From the NCBI GenBank assembly GCA_015501605.1, contig JADNRZ010000020.1:744001-808000 (forward strand): a stretch of 64,000 nt of DNA, in the 5' to 3' direction. Origin of the DNA: Panaeolus papilionaceus. Taxonomy: Eukaryota > Basidiomycota > Agaricomycetes > Agaricales. Positions 36,896 through 54,482 of the stretch are shown one piece after another (the stretch's first letter is position 1; each line of letters starts with the position of its first letter). A model generated the notes under the pieces. It was not told the origin of the DNA, ran no database searches, and saw only the letters and a program-made list of their open reading frames with translations. The translations under genes were made by a program, and so were the position numbers.

Positions 36896-38339
36896 ATGTC
36901 TCATCACCACCATCATCACGACGATGACAACCTTCTTGGAGAAATCCTCAACTGTGGCAACGGTGGAGGCTCAGATATCCATTTGAACCTGAGGATTGCC
37001 TCCATCTTCATTATCCTTGTTGGTTCCACCTCTGGTGCCTTATTCCCAGTACTAGCAAGGCGCACATCATGGCTTCACGTACCAAGAGGTGTATTTGAGT
37101 AAGTAAGCTCTGTTCATCCGATTAGATTGCTGCTAACGGCATATTTTAGCTTCGCAAAATACTTCGGCTCTGGTGTCATTGTACGACATTCTTAACCCCT
37201 CAACTCGTTCCAATCTCATTCTGTGATTTAGATTGCCACCGCCTTTGTCCATCTGTTGGCTGAAGGCCTTGAAGCCCTCGAGAGCCCATGTTTATCTGCA
37301 AAGTGGCATGCATTCGTATGTTTTGTCATTCCCATGCGAATTCTCTCACTGACTTAAAGCGTAGCCTTATGGAATGGCATTCTGCTTAATAAGTATTTTT
37401 GCTATCTTCATGATTGAGATTGTTGCGTTCCGTGTCGGGACAGCGAAGCTCAAGAAATTAGGCGTCTCCCACGGTAATTTTCTATTATTACATCCTTGAT
37501 CCATCACCTGGCTGACTCAATGGACTGCTCCTGTGCTTTATTGCAGATGCGCATGGTCACGGTCCGGGCTCACATGCAGCCCATGGGCCGGAAGGAAGCT
37601 TTGAGGACAAAGCGACGAAGCCTACTGCGAACTCATCCGATGTGGAGGTCGCGCAACCCGCTCCTGTTCACCCTTTCCAAGATTCTGCGAGTACGCAAAT
37701 AATTGGGGTCGCCATTTTGGAGTTTGGTGTCGTTCTGCACAGGTAAATCATGACCCCATTTTTCGGTACTCCTTTCGCTAACGATAATGGTAATAGCCTG
37801 CTAATCGGCCTAACATTGGCTGTCGACGAGAGATTCAAAGTCTTGTTCATCGTCATCTTGTTCCATCGTAAGTCCGCAACAGATGTTTGGATCCGCGGGT
37901 ATTTATCACGTAAACAGAAACATTCGAAGGACTAGCCATTGGGGCTCGTTTGGCCCACCTCGAGTTGTCACCGAAGTACAGATGGGTACCGGTAGCTGGG
38001 GCTCTGCTGTTCGGCCTCACGACACCGATAGGAATTGCTGCTGGTTTGGGAGTGAGATCGACATACAATCCTGGAAGCGCCACAGCATCCATCGTCTCAG
38101 GAGTCATGGACTCTGTAAGCGCTGGTATTTTGATTTACACTGGTTTGGTTGAGGTATGCCTTTCTTTCTTTCGCCTTCCGTCATTGACCTGTGTATCTGA
38201 AAAACACTCCTAGCTTTTTGCGCACGAATTCCTCTTCAACAAGGAGATGATGAACGCTTCCAATGGCAGGCTGGCTTATGCCCTCGGATGTATGTGTCTG
38301 GGCTGCGCACTTATGGCCCTGCTCGGGCGGTGGGCCTAG
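36896..38339 (+). CDS. ZIP-family zinc transporter
   Basis: Zinc (or iron) uptake permease of the Zrt1/Zrt2 type in the plasma membrane. Eight exons: 36896-37098, 37150-37180, 37232-37315, 37365-37473, 37547-37742, 37797-37867, 37918-38153, 38214-38339; 351 aa. The N-terminus is a metal-binding His/Asp run (MSHHHHHHDDD). Membrane segments follow: ASIFIILVGSTSGALFPVLA, YFGSGVIIATAFVHLLAEG and AFCLISIFAIFMIEIVAF. A His-rich cytosolic loop (DAHGHGPGSHAAHG) leads to the metal-site helices with VVLHSLLIGLTLAV and FHQTFEGLAIGARL, then three more membrane segments. The His and Glu of the translocation site are present. It ends with CALMALLGRWA, as in fungal ZIP proteins. The substrate is inferred from the family. 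Confidence 0.93.
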
Positions 38340-39436
38340 TTCATTGTCGAAAAACCTGGTCGAGTTTCATGACCCTTTCAACATCCTTTTAAAGGATGGG
38401 CCTCCGCCTTCAAGTTGTCATGTCGCAGGCTTCATTGCCCTTCTTACTGCCATCGATTTGAGGATATAATTGTACCTGTATCATGCCTCCCGATGACCTA
38501 TCTTTTATCAATCCATGTATGGTAGTTGTACACATAGTCACTAACAGCATGAAGTCGAGTCAAGTCGTTGGAATTTGTCCTGTAACAGAAATTCCACTTT
38601 AAATACCGTTTATTAATATCGTTTTGATCTTTCTTGATTATCGTGATCAGATTAATTAATCACATTATTATTAAGTATTCACTGCTGCGCGAGCGAGCAG
38701 CGAGCGTGAACATTCGTTCACACTGACACGCACTCTGTTCACGGCCCCGTGCACGCGTTGAGGGCTCCTGGGACGATATAAGGGCCAAAAAGTGTTACGA
38801 AGCCGAGTGAGTATACGCGGAGTCTCACTCTCACTCCCAGGTCGCCTCGAGGCTCTCCGAAAGCCAATGGAAAAGCGTACCGGAGAAACTTGAAAGTCTG
38901 AGTTCCAAATTCTAAGCTTCGACACAGGATGGGATTCAGAACGGCCGGAAGCGAGTACTGTACTGTGTTTACTTCACTAATGTCAACGCCTCAGAAGTCT
39001 GTGTATGAAACTTTTCCTTTGGGAGTGAGCCAAGTGACGCGAGGGGGTGCTTTTTTTTTTGCTTGTGTGCTTTCGAGGTGGGTGAGTGGGAAGGTCATTT
39101 CGGCAAGCCTCGAGGGAATGGATTAGGGGTAGGTAAGGGTGTCTTTGAACCTGCAGCTGTGATATTTGGGCCTTTTCTTTTTCGATTGCTCGTTGAGAAT
39201 GCTATAAATTGAAGCTCGAAGCTCGACGGATTATCGTTTGGCTCAGTGTCGTCTGGTGATCGAGTTACAACAGCAAATCTTGGGCGCACTCGGAAGTCCT
39301 TTACCCATTTCTTCACTCTCGCGAAAAACTCATTGTATTAGTCCTTAGGCTCAGGTTTTACGATACACCCCGAAGAGAAGCTACATAATCAAACCCTCGC
39401 CGGCCTGCCCACCCACGGGCCACACATTAAAGGTTG

Positions 39437-39482
39437 ACATACACACATACGCGATCAGATGTGCATGTCAATGTGTGTATGT
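39437..39482. repeat. 12-bp perfect inverted repeat
   Basis: ACATACACACAT at 39437-39448 is reverse-complementary to 39471-39482, with a 22-bp spacer. No flanking duplication is seen. It may be a hairpin or a chance product of a CA/TG-rich tract. Confidence 0.5.
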
Positions 39483-39588
39483 ACTTACCCCCAAAAAGAA
39501 AACGAGGGTCTTCGGTGTTTCGGGTGTAAGGTTCGAAGGAAATGGAAGATGGAAGGTGGAATGAGGGGTTTTCATTTCATTTCAGAGT

Positions 39589-39615
39589 TATGTATGTATG
39601 TATGTATGTATGTAT
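39589..39615 (+). repeat. TATG microsatellite
   Basis: About six copies of a four-base unit in non-coding DNA. Confidence 0.85.
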
Positions 39616-40974
39616 TCAATTCACTCTCTGCCTGCGGGTCGGTAGTATTAGATGAGATTAGATGGCTCTTGAGGTTCGGGAGCAGTTGGGTGACGAGTGT
39701 AGGGTAGGGGAGTGTAGGAGGTCCTTGGGTACTCTGAGGGGCATGACGGTGATTGAGATAGGTCGATGTGATGCGGGTATAGAGATAAGATGAGATTATC
39801 GACGCGTCTTGTTCGCGTGCGTGGCGATCGGTGCGCTGGAAATAAAGGTGATTCAAATCGAATGGGTTATTAGATACTAGAATACTTACATAGTTATTTT
39901 TGATCAACTGGGAGGTATTGTGTTGATATCTTATCTCTACTATATTGATGCAATGATGAATTATTGATCTCCGTCTAGATGATACGTCTCATCATTTTTC
40001 TCGGTCTATCTTAATGTGTCGTTTACCTACCATCGATTCGATTCGACTCGACATTTCGATAGAGGGCTCTGATCAGGACTCTGTATCGCATTGACATAGG
40101 TATGACATCACCCCATCCCCTCCTATCCCACCTCACTCGAGCTGGTAATGAAAAGAACCTTCAAACCTTCTAATAAGAATTATCGATACTCGTCTCACGC
40201 TATCGATGACGCCTGACGCCTGACCACCGTCGACGGTGTGTCAGTGTCAGCGCCAGTGTCAGTCGACCAGGAAAGCTGCAGAAGCCTATTCGCAACCACT
40301 GCGTCCCACAGTTACAAAGCGGCGTATCTATGCGTGCATGTGTGTTGTGGTCATGGGTGATTCAGACAGACACATAGATGGATGAGGAGTGAGATGGGAC
40401 TATCGAATCGCTTTTTTTGCCTCTGCACCCCTCTCATGATGCACCCCATGACTGCCGCCAGTCCCTCGGTTGGAGAAGCGAAGCGAGTAGCGCTCGATGG
40501 TATTCAGTTTCTTTTCGTTTTATCATGATGGAGGGCATGTGTAGAAAGAGAAAACGAAAGAAAGATGGCTGTGTATGTTCCTTAGGCGGATAAATTAACT
40601 TGCATTCATCTGGTGCACTCGTCTCAATGATAACTGCATGCTACTGTAGTACTTACAAAGATTTAGACAGCCCAATCGAATCAACGGCATCGATAAATTA
40701 ACTTTGACTTGATTCGATGATTGTATTCAATTCAGCTAAGATTAGATATGCCCCATTGGCATACCTATCACGCAGCATTTATAGTAGTATGCAAGTAGAT
40801 CATGAGGTGCACCTTGGACAGTTGAACTAAGTGTGTACGCGGCGATGGGTTTGCACGGATACGAATTAGCCTCCTTCCAGGACCTTCATGCTTCATACTT
40901 ACTTGTCAATAGTCAACTCGAACGAAGCGGATAGCCTAACCGAAGGACTTGGTTAAATGGGGGTGGCGAAAAGG

Positions 40975-40984
40975 TATAAATAAA
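40975..40984 (+). promoter_or_regulatory. TATA box upstream of the cysteine-rich gene
   Basis: TATAAATAAA, followed about 25-60 bases later by a pyrimidine-rich start region. It lies some 920 bases before the ATG at 41894. A 5' leader intron at 41271-41833 (GAAAG|GTGAGG ... TTTCCAG) would account for most of that distance. Confidence 0.45.
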
Positions 40985-41893
40985 ATGCTGCTACGTCTCG
41001 TCTCCTTTCACTTCACCGATATCCACCCTCATCTACCCCAACTGCACCTCTGACCTCCACCCATTTTGAATTCTTGAATTTGATTTCGAATTTGAATACC
41101 ATTCATCCATTCATAATCAAAGTCACGACCCTCCCCCGCCCGCTGATTCATCCCGCGCGTGCCAGAGACGGTGCGTCATTTTTGTTCCGTTCTTTGGAGT
41201 ATTTAACTCTGACTGACTGGGTTGTTTCCAATGCTCGTCTCTTGATTTTGACCTGAAGATAACTCGAAAGGTGAGGATTACTTCCTGATTTATTTTTTTG
41301 TATGATGTGCCCTGGACGGGCGTACCTGATGGCCCAGGTTCGGTGGTTCTCACTCAACTGGCAGGGAGATTGATTAGATTGAATTACGAGGTCTACTTCT
41401 CATGATCATCTCAAGCCATCGTCTCTGCTTCTTCTTCTTCTTCTTCTCTTCTCATTCCATTCTTCTCCTGTGGTATTGTATAGTTCGATGACGAGATGCA
41501 CTTCTTATTTCCACCCCACATACCCTGCCTCTTCCCCCTGTTATCCATTGTCCTCCATTGTTTTGCATGACATAGACCCTGCCTTCTTATTTAGTATCCT
41601 GTTATTCCCCCCTTGCCTCCCTGAGGCATCTTACCCTGCCCTGTCATCTACTTATCCTGCCCCTGTCTGCCGTCACCCATGTGCATGCGCGCGGTGGGGC
41701 AAGGTTTGACGGGGGTTGCATGCCAGGGCTTGCGGATGGTTTGGCTAGGGAGCGTATCTCAAGCTTTTGTTTCGCTTTTTCGTTCTTGAATTGCTATAGG
41801 GTACATCGGTACTTATAACTGTCTTCTTTCCAGCTCGACCACAACACAACTACCTAACATAACATTAAATCTCCAACAAAAACCAATACAGAA

Positions 41894-42590
41894 ATGGCAC
41901 ACTTCACACTCGAACAAACCCAAACCCCCAAAGACGCGTGCCGCCAAGTCAAGTGCGATAAGTGTGGGAAGGTGACATGGGCGGTAGGTGTCGTTTTTTG
42001 TGATTTTTTCTGCGTGGTGGTGTCCTCTGGTCTTGGGTACTGAGCCGGTGCGGGTGTGCAAGGAGATAGCGCGAGAGATGAACCCGACGATGTTCGGGTT
42101 CGGAGGATGTGCCTCCAGACGGAGCGCTGGTCCGTGATGGAAAAACGGAAAAGAAGACGGAGGGGGTTCAGAATGAGGATGGAAAGAAAGAAAGAAGAGT
42201 GGAATCTGATGGAGTGATGCGTTTGGTTTGGATTTGAAAGACTTGCGGAGGGATCTGATCGGCCGGCGGGGATGGTTACCTTGCCTTACCTTTTAGTGAG
42301 CGTGGGTGGGTGCGAACGTGCACCGGTGCAGGGTGGTTCAAGTTGGTTGGGTGTTTTGAAGAGGACCAAGACTACTCATTTACTCTCGTTGGCAGTGATT
42401 GGTTAGAACGATGTGTGCTGATCGTCCTTTTTGGTTGTTTTTTGTTACTTTTTTTATGCAGGGATGTGGACAACATGTTGACCAGGTGAGTCGTGTTTTT
42501 AGAAAGAATTGTGACTTGTATAATGAATGAATGGTCTAGGTGATGGGTTCTGTACCAGATGCGGACAAGTGTACTTGTGCGCGGGAGTAG
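41894..42590 (+). CDS. 54-residue cysteine-rich putative zinc-binding protein
   Basis: Exons 41894-41983, 42462-42485 and 42540-42590. The protein has six cysteines: one at residue 16, a CDKCGK knuckle (21-26), GCGQH (31-35) and a terminal CTC pair (47-49). The spacing CxxC...C...CxC suits one structural zinc site. Similar very small proteins are, to my knowledge, common in fungi and uncharacterised. Exons 1 and 2 join within TWA-GCGQHVD and exon 3 supplies VMGSVPDADKC, all in phase 0. The first coding intron is 478 nt, and a 563-nt leader intron is likely, so a 165-base coding sequence spans well over 1.5 kb. No frame in the gene reaches 60 codons, so it is easily missed by automatic calling. 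Confidence 0.75.
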
Positions 42591-42969
42591 ATTGGGGGTC
42601 ACAGATTCATTGAATGGGATTGAATTGAATTGAAATAAAACAAAGAAATAATGTAATTAAAGTTTCCGGGGTCTTGATATCGCCCTAGAATAGTAATTTA
42701 GGGTGATTGTGCACCCCTTGTTGACATTTACTTAATAACTCTTTTTCTCTTACCTTTTCGCCCCCTCTTTTTTTTTTGGACTGTTTTTTTTTCAAAAATA
42801 ATCTTCCCCCTCGACGAGATACCTTGTGTTTTTGAACCCTTTGATTTTATATATATTTTATATTCCGAATTACCATTTCAAGAGTGGTTCCCTCTCCTCT
42901 GTCTCGTTGTGTCTCTTGACGCTCATCAGCCCCCTGCTTACCTGACCTTACTGCGACTCAACCGAGCGA

Positions 42970-43011
42970 ATGTCTTTAGAGGGTGACACTACACTGCGTC
43001 TACAACGATAA
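42970..43011 (+). promoter_or_regulatory. Upstream open reading frame before the kinase
   Basis: A 13-codon ATG frame ends 34 bases before the kinase ATG at 43046 and is in a different frame. If it lies in the mRNA leader it could reduce or condition translation of the kinase. The transcription start is unknown. Confidence 0.4.
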
Positions 43012-43045
43012 CAACATACCATACCCATACCATCCATACCACCTC

Positions 43046-48836
<5,791 letters not shown>

Positions 48837-50226
48837 GATGGTTGATCATGCCCTTGCCTTGCAGACCAGACTTGAACAAACGAACGATTCCCTATGCATG
48901 GCATCCTCTTTTCTTTTGCTGTCGTTTCGCTGCACCACTTTGACTCGCTGTTTCGCATTTATTTCTCTCCCCCTCTCTCTTTCCAATCTCTTCTTTACAC
49001 CAACGCTCCAGAGTCGTGATATACAACCCTACACATACACACGGACAACGCTATCTCATACAGTTTCTTTTTTCTCCATTTATCTATCCTGTTCCCCTTC
49101 TCGTCTGTGTTGTCCGTTTCCCGAGTTCCCTTTTACATTCAAACATATGCATTACCCGGATTCATTCTCGATATCGTCGCATTCTCTTTTTTGTCTGCGA
49201 CCATTAGGGTAGATTTAACATGTTACCCCGCCTGTCCTCATCATGCATCGCACCCTGGACTTAGACTTCTCTGCCTTTTTTTTCCTTCTTTCTTTTTCTT
49301 ATATATATTCATACATGTCGGTTAGACAATGATTGATGTTGGTACTTTTATGTGCAGTACTATGTTTTATCCTTTGTCCTTGTTTTTTTCTCTTTCCTCA
49401 ATTTGCATTATCCACTTTTCCAATACCCCCATGTTTTCATATTTTTGTCTCGTCTTATTTAGTAAAGTACATCCCAGATGGATCCCCATTCTACCACGAC
49501 CTTGTCCCATCACAACCGTAACCGTTACCTGTACTCCGTACTCCCGCATCGCATTCTACCTACTTCTTCGCCTTGATCATCTTACACGATACCCCAAATC
49601 CACATCCTCTACCCTCCACATGTCACTACATACCATTGTTGTACAGCACCCGTAAACCATTGACATACCACTCCATCCATCATGTTACTACCCCCACCCA
49701 TATCCATATCCGTCGCTGATGACTTCAAGTGTTTTGTATCCTCTGCCACACCCTTCGTTTGCGTGCACCCTAACCATTATACGCGACCCCCGTTTCATCG
49801 ACATCCTGGATACTTGCCTCACACATACACGTAACACTTGTAAAACCATTGGGATCCAGTTCAGCCAGCCATTTTCGATTGTCCACACATACACGATATA
49901 CATAGAGTTTTAGCGATCTATCTAAGCGTTGTTTCCCATCTTTTTGGATTGTGTCGACGTGGAGTTTGCATAGATGCAAGAGAGACTCGCAGTGGCCATC
50001 AGAATCTCAGAGGGCTGCACATCAAATCTGGTGATTCGGGTTAAGCGCTGTGGGGGAGTCCGAGTCACCTTGCCAAACAATCGCCATCCTTGCTTCCAAC
50101 AGACTCGCATCCATATCAAAGAGAAAAGTGTAAATGTATTTCGTACCAATTGTGGCAACAGCTAAAATACAGGAACATCATTCGAAACACGCGAAAACCA
50201 TAGATCTAATGTAAAAATCACTTTTA
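48837..50226. other. Intergenic region, pyrimidine-rich
   Basis: The first ~800 bases are T/C-rich on the plus strand, fitting a long 3' untranslated region of the kinase. Frames here give only Leu/Ser/Phe-rich translations without motifs. No RNA gene was recognised. Confidence 0.55.
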
Positions 50227-50742
50227 TCAAAGGAAGAACTGGGCGACCCTGAAACCTTGCTTCTTGATGTAGGCTGAGAAGCGCTCATTGACCCTTTCGG
50301 CAACAAGGGAGAACGACTGGAAGATTTCACCGTGGTGACCCAATGGGTCCCTCAAAAGGTCAGACAGCTGGAGGTCTCTTCTCAGTGTGTGCAAAACCTC
50401 CAATACCCATCGGCGCGAGTCAGGTTGAACAGGCACCGAAAGGACAATGTTCGTAAGCTGGCGAATGTCGCAAGGAAAGCGGACAGTGCTCAGATGAACG
50501 ACCCCTCTTTGGATTATGCCATAGGCATCTGCTTCTGGGATAAAGTGATCGCTGAGCTTTTGTTTGCTCAACACCGAAACCCTTCCTTGTCTGCACTGGA
50601 ATACGATTCCAGTAGGCGTGTCATATGTCGCGGTCCTGTATCCCCCAACGTCCACGATGAGCGCCCATTCGGTGGGCTGTTCTGCTTGAAGGGCAGGAAC
50701 CCTGAGAGCGATGCCAAAGTCACAAGCAAGGCCTCTTGACAT
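50227..50742 (-). CDS. Hypothetical protein (171 aa)
   Basis: Single-exon frame from the ATG at 50742. It reads as a folded domain: TEWALIVDVGGYRTATYDTP, GIVFQCRQGRVSVLSKQKLS, IIQRGVVHLSTVRFPCDIRQ, then RRWVLEVLHTLRRDLQLSDL. The latter, an RRWVLEVL-type helix after a processing or hydrolysis-like region, resembles small orphan families of mushroom fungi whose function is unknown. No signal peptide or membrane segment. The opposite strand also has an open frame, but its translation lacks coding character. Moderately confident it is a gene; function unknown. Confidence 0.6.
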   Translation of the reverse strand: MSRGLACDFGIALRVPALQAEQPTEWALIVDVGGYRTATYDTPTGIVFQCRQGRVSVLSKQKLSDHFIPEADAYGIIQRGVVHLSTVRFPCDIRQLTNIVLSVPVQPDSRRWVLEVLHTLRRDLQLSDLLRDPLGHHGEIFQSFSLVAERVNERFSAYIKKQGFRVAQFFL

Positions 50743-51439
50743 GTTGCGTAATTAGAAAATATCCAGGTGTAGGGGGGTTGTGGGTGCTCGATGCAGTGTG
50801 TAGATACCCTTGCTCGTTGCTCATTATATACATCTGGACAAGGTATGGCCCCATGGCTCAAGGAATGGGAATGTGCCATTCGCTTTGGGCGCTTATGACA
50901 TTCGAGCCGCAGTGCAATGGCGGATCTTTATTGTTTGCTTGCTCTGAGGGTATTGAGAGCGACAATGCGTTCGAGATTGAAGACCGAGGGTTACTATAGA
51001 TGCCCCGTTTAAGTGAAAGACAATGCAATGAACAGACATGACACTTTTTGCGCTGCCCTTTCTGTGGTGTAAATGATTTTCGTAGAAACAAAGCGGAACA
51101 GGCAAGGGGCTTTCCTCCTTGGGCGACGGGATTTGCTTCCACAATCACTTATTGAACATTAAAGGGCGACAATATCACCTATTATGTTGTCGCTCCGTTC
51201 AATTAACATCGTATATGGATTTTCTACACAGCCCCTAGGCTTGCAGTAGGTCCCCTCAATGCTAGATGACCTTCGTGATTCGAAGGCCAGCCCATCATTC
51301 AAGGAGGATTCGGTTGAAAGGTTGAATTGTCGAGCCATTGATTATATGTAAATGGCATACACAACGTAGCTCTTCCAATAATGTTGTAGTCCGTAAACGT
51401 CAATCATATCGTAGTGTGCACAATACACAGTATCATCAG
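50743..51439. other. Intergenic region
   Basis: No supported gene. Short frames only; it is the upstream region of the leftward gene and leads into the F-box fragment. Confidence 0.5.
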
Positions 51440-51895
51440 ACGACGCTAGCACTGGTACCAGTTGGAACGTTGGAGGCGTTGACACTTGTGTTGGGATTCT
51501 TGGGGCCGCGTCTTGGGCCTCGGACGCTGTTGGAATATCTCCTAGAGTTCTTAGAATAAATTTGTGCCTTCAGCAATCTCGGCCTAATTAGTGTTCAAAT
51601 GCTACTCCCGTCGAACGTCGATAGAGAAGACCCGTGTGATGAGGCCGAATGGAATCAAGTAGGAGAGGCATTGCTGCAAGGTCATGCACTTCGATCGTTC
51701 GAAGTTTGCATTGGAATAGAGTTTGCGGGAGTGGTTGGAGCACAAAACTCCGTTGATAGGTACATGATAGAAGGGGAGAGGGTAATCTCCAATAAATTAT
51801 CGGACTCGAGTGGTGTTGGTTGTCTCGCCTTGCTGTTTTCCTCTGGCGTGAAATTTACCCTTCGTAGGATCATTCCCCCCATATCTTCACGATGA
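51440..51895 (+). pseudogene. Decayed C-terminal fragment of an F-box family gene
   Basis: The plus-strand stretch ending at 51895 reads DPCDEAEWNQVGEALLQGHA then LRSFEVCIGIEF and DRYMIEGERVISNKLSDSSG. This aligns with the C-terminal part of the neighbouring copies (SLWDESDWNRLGDVLSHFPALR ... ESGRDILLRRLSSQS). Upstream, a frame-shifted match to the preceding block (ISPRVLRINLC versus IPKFLDFSSTL) is interrupted by stops around 51560-51600. No F-box half remains. This is a relic of an older copy immediately upstream of the intact tandem pair. Confidence 0.7.
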
Positions 51896-51984
51896 GTAAT
51901 ATATTTTGTCGATCAAAACTTTGCACCACTGTAGCTCGATTTTACATATCTCTCTAGAATTTATCCCGTCGGTGGCACATCTCG

Positions 51985-52153
51985 TACAAGAGCTTCTGCA
52001 TGGGGTCCTCCCTGGTCGGCAAATTCCATGGGGAATTATTATAAGTGACCACATCAAAAGTGAAAGGCAAACATCTTTCGTCACATCATCTGCCATCCGC
52101 CCCCGCCCTCACCCTCCGATTCATCACCTCAAATTCAAAGTTTTTTAGGCTCG
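51985..52153 (+). repeat. Duplicated upstream region of the tandem F-box genes, copy A
   Basis: Shares several blocks, including ACAAGAGCTTCTGC and TGGTCGGCAAATTCCAT, with the region 54305-54482 before the second copy. The duplication therefore included promoter and leader as well as coding sequence. Confidence 0.75.
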
Positions 52154-53553
52154 ATGCAACTACCTGTTGAAGTTTTCGACTTGTTATTCGGACTTCTGGT
52201 AGATGATCCATCAGGTCCTGACATCGAAACGATGAAAGCTTGCAATCTGGCTTCATCCTCCATCGCTGCCATCTGTGAACGCCACCTTTACTCGTCCCTT
52301 TATTTTTGCATTCATAGTGCTAAATCGCGGGTCAGGGATACGACCTGTTGCCAACTCGATCGGTATTACGCTCGATGTCAAATATCGCCTACGAAATTCG
52401 CATCCATCCAAACCAAAAAGTCTCATGTCAACCGATATGTTAGACGGCTGGGCATTATTGTCCATGACGAGAAGCCATGGAAAGGGGGGAAAAGGAGGCG
52501 CGAGTGGTGGAGAACTATCAAAGAAGTTCTCCTTCAATTGCATCTGGATAAAATTCAAGTGTTAAAGCTCCATACAAACTCAACCATCGTGCAACAGGTT
52601 GATCCTAGCGTCATCGGAGGTCCCATCACAAAGATCCTTAAATCCCCCGTCTTGCACACTCTTTACGTCCACAATATCCTCAACTTTCCATCTCGCCAAC
52701 TACATGTGCGTGCTTCTGGACTACGTGTTTTGGATATTGGCTTCACTACGGAAGACGTTGAAGGACCCAGCACGTCCTCCACCTTCCCTCCGCCACCCAA
52801 GCTCGACTCCCTGACTTTAAGCCGGGGTTCTGAGCAAAAGATCGTTACACTAGCTTCGAATGCTATGAAACTCGATGAATATCCATCTTTTGATCTTGTT
52901 TCCCTCTCTACTTTTTCCATGACCATGTCAACTCAGATAAACCCCCAAGATGTCGCTCTGGGGTGCCTCATTCTCGACAGGACGAGCAACCTCAAGGTCC
53001 TAACACTTCAAAGTCGGTCTCGCCATACATACCACGTTAAAATTAATGCTGATACTAAAAATTTCTTTGATGAAATCTAGGTACGAATAAACTTTTAGAT
53101 GTCTCACCAACATCACGAACGCTCTCTTCTGCAATCGAGAAACACAGTGCAACGTTACAAACATTGGTCCTGACCTGGACGTTCACCATGACTCGAAGAG
53201 AACTAGGTCTCTTAAGCCATATCCCAGAGTTCCTGGGATTCACCTCCACATTCAAAACCCTCAGCACTATTTGTCTTCAAATCTTGATCATGTTCCTCGG
53301 GGAGGAAAGCCTGTGGGACGAAAGCGATTGGAATCGGTTAGGGGACGTACTATCGCATTTTCCAGCACTTCGATTGGTTCAAGTGTGTGTTGGACCGGTG
53401 TATCGGACAATACTATCAGAACAAGTGTGTGCGCAGAGGTACAGCTATTTAGAAAGCGGGAGGGATATCCTTCTGAGACGATTGTCCTCCCAATCCGTCA
53501 CCGTGGAGTTTTATTTTCAGATCAAACACCCAGGCTTGCAACAGAACATCTAA
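52154..53553 (+). CDS. F-box protein, family member 2 (tandem copy A)
   Basis: 443-residue F-box-like protein. Exons 52154-53012 and 53081-53553; the 68-nt phase-1 intron (GTCGGT..CTAG) lies after NLKVLTLQ, the family's conserved site. The N-terminus LPVEVFDLLFGLLVDDPSGP is the F-box-like part. INRYVRRLGIIVHDE-type sequence, LHLDKIQVLKLHT and VLHTLYVHNILNFPS are weak leucine-rich segments. The C-terminal part continues with TLQTLVLTW, LGLLSHIPEFLGF and SLWDESDWNRLGD. It is most similar to the next copy, with near-identical coding DNA at the 5' end. It is intact, but expression and substrate are unknown. Confidence 0.85.
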
Positions 53554-53780
53554 AATAAGGAGGTGCCCCACATTACTTGTCGAGCCATTGTAGATATTAT
53601 CGCAAGCGCTGATAGACAGTGTTGGATAAGTGTAAACCTATTTGCTTGAATCTATGAACATTGCTTATAGGCGCTCAGAGTGGTGAGGTAGCATCCATGA
53701 GGATCCACTACCAGTATTATATTCGCAAGCAATATTTTGTTGTTTCAAACTAGAAGCTGCGTTATGACAAGATGTTACAC

Positions 53781-54269
53781 ATAAGATAGGGCCCATGCTT
53801 TTTCGACTAGCCTCCACGTGATTTTTGTGATTAAAGTGACAAAGATGTATTTCATTTTGAGAAATTCACAACAATTTCCAATAAATATGTTTTACACGAA
53901 ATATCACAGATACATGGAATAAAAATGTTATTTCGTTAAAATATTCATAAAAATTGGACGCTTGAAAGTTGTGAAAGTGTTCCAAGCGTTTAGCCCCTAT
54001 ATTCAGGGACATCAAACTGACACGTGCAGCAATATTGCACCAACACACAATGGTGGCTTTTGCAAGAAAAAACACACATAATGTACATTTTCAAGACAAG
54101 AAAGGCGAATAGAGCCAACTCAGGACTAAAGGATGTCAAGAAGTCACTCGAAGCAAGCATGTACACCAAGGGGGGCCTACCTTTCCACCGCCCTAGCTGA
54201 TCACATGACTTTGGTCACGTCTGTCACATCATGTGAGGGCTAGTCGAAAAAGCATGGGCCCTATCTTAT
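53781..54269. mobile_element. 489-bp non-autonomous element with 32-bp perfect terminal inverted repeats
   Basis: Arms 53781-53812 and 54238-54269 are perfect 32-bp reverse complements (core GGGCCCATGCTTTTTCGA). Just inside the arms the similarity continues weakly (CACGTG and CACATGATGTGAC types). The interior is A/T-rich and carries no transposase-like frame. The outer ends could be read as a TA duplication (TA|AGATAGG ... CCTATCT|TA), as for Tc1/mariner-type elements, but TA is palindromic and sits within the arms, so this is weak. It lies between the two tandem F-box genes and may have been inserted with or after the duplication. Confidence 0.75.
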
Positions 54270-54304
54270 CTCGAGAATTTCTCCTTTGTGTCAATTCTTG
54301 CACT

Positions 54305-54482
54305 TACAAGAGCTTCTGCTTTGGGATGCACCTTGGTCGGCAAATTCCATAGACAATTGAATATTGAATCATGTCAGTGACCACAACACATGACAAACAG
54401 CGAGGCTTAGTCCATCACATCTTCTGCCACTTGCTTTCCGAGCTTTCTGAGTCGCTGTCTCAAATTCCAAGCGTTTGTTAGG
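54305..54482 (+). repeat. Duplicated upstream region of the tandem F-box genes, copy B
   Basis: Counterpart of 51985-52153. Similarity begins just right of the inverted-repeat element and runs into the second coding copy. Confidence 0.75.

Larger units (their letters stand above)
38340..41270. other. Long intergenic region with simple repeats
   Basis: No gene is supported across about 2.9 kb. It contains a TATG microsatellite and a 12-bp inverted repeat (listed separately). The promoter and first non-coding exon of the next gene lie at the right end: TATAAATAAA at 40975, followed by a C/T-rich start region. Confidence 0.55.

Noticed and set aside
39437..39482. 12-bp inverted repeat as a transposable element
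   Set aside because: No target duplication, and the CA/TG-rich arms could arise by chance; kept only as a repeat.
50332..50739. 135-codon plus-strand frame
   Set aside because: Lies exactly opposite the better-supported minus-strand gene and has no upstream leader or motif.
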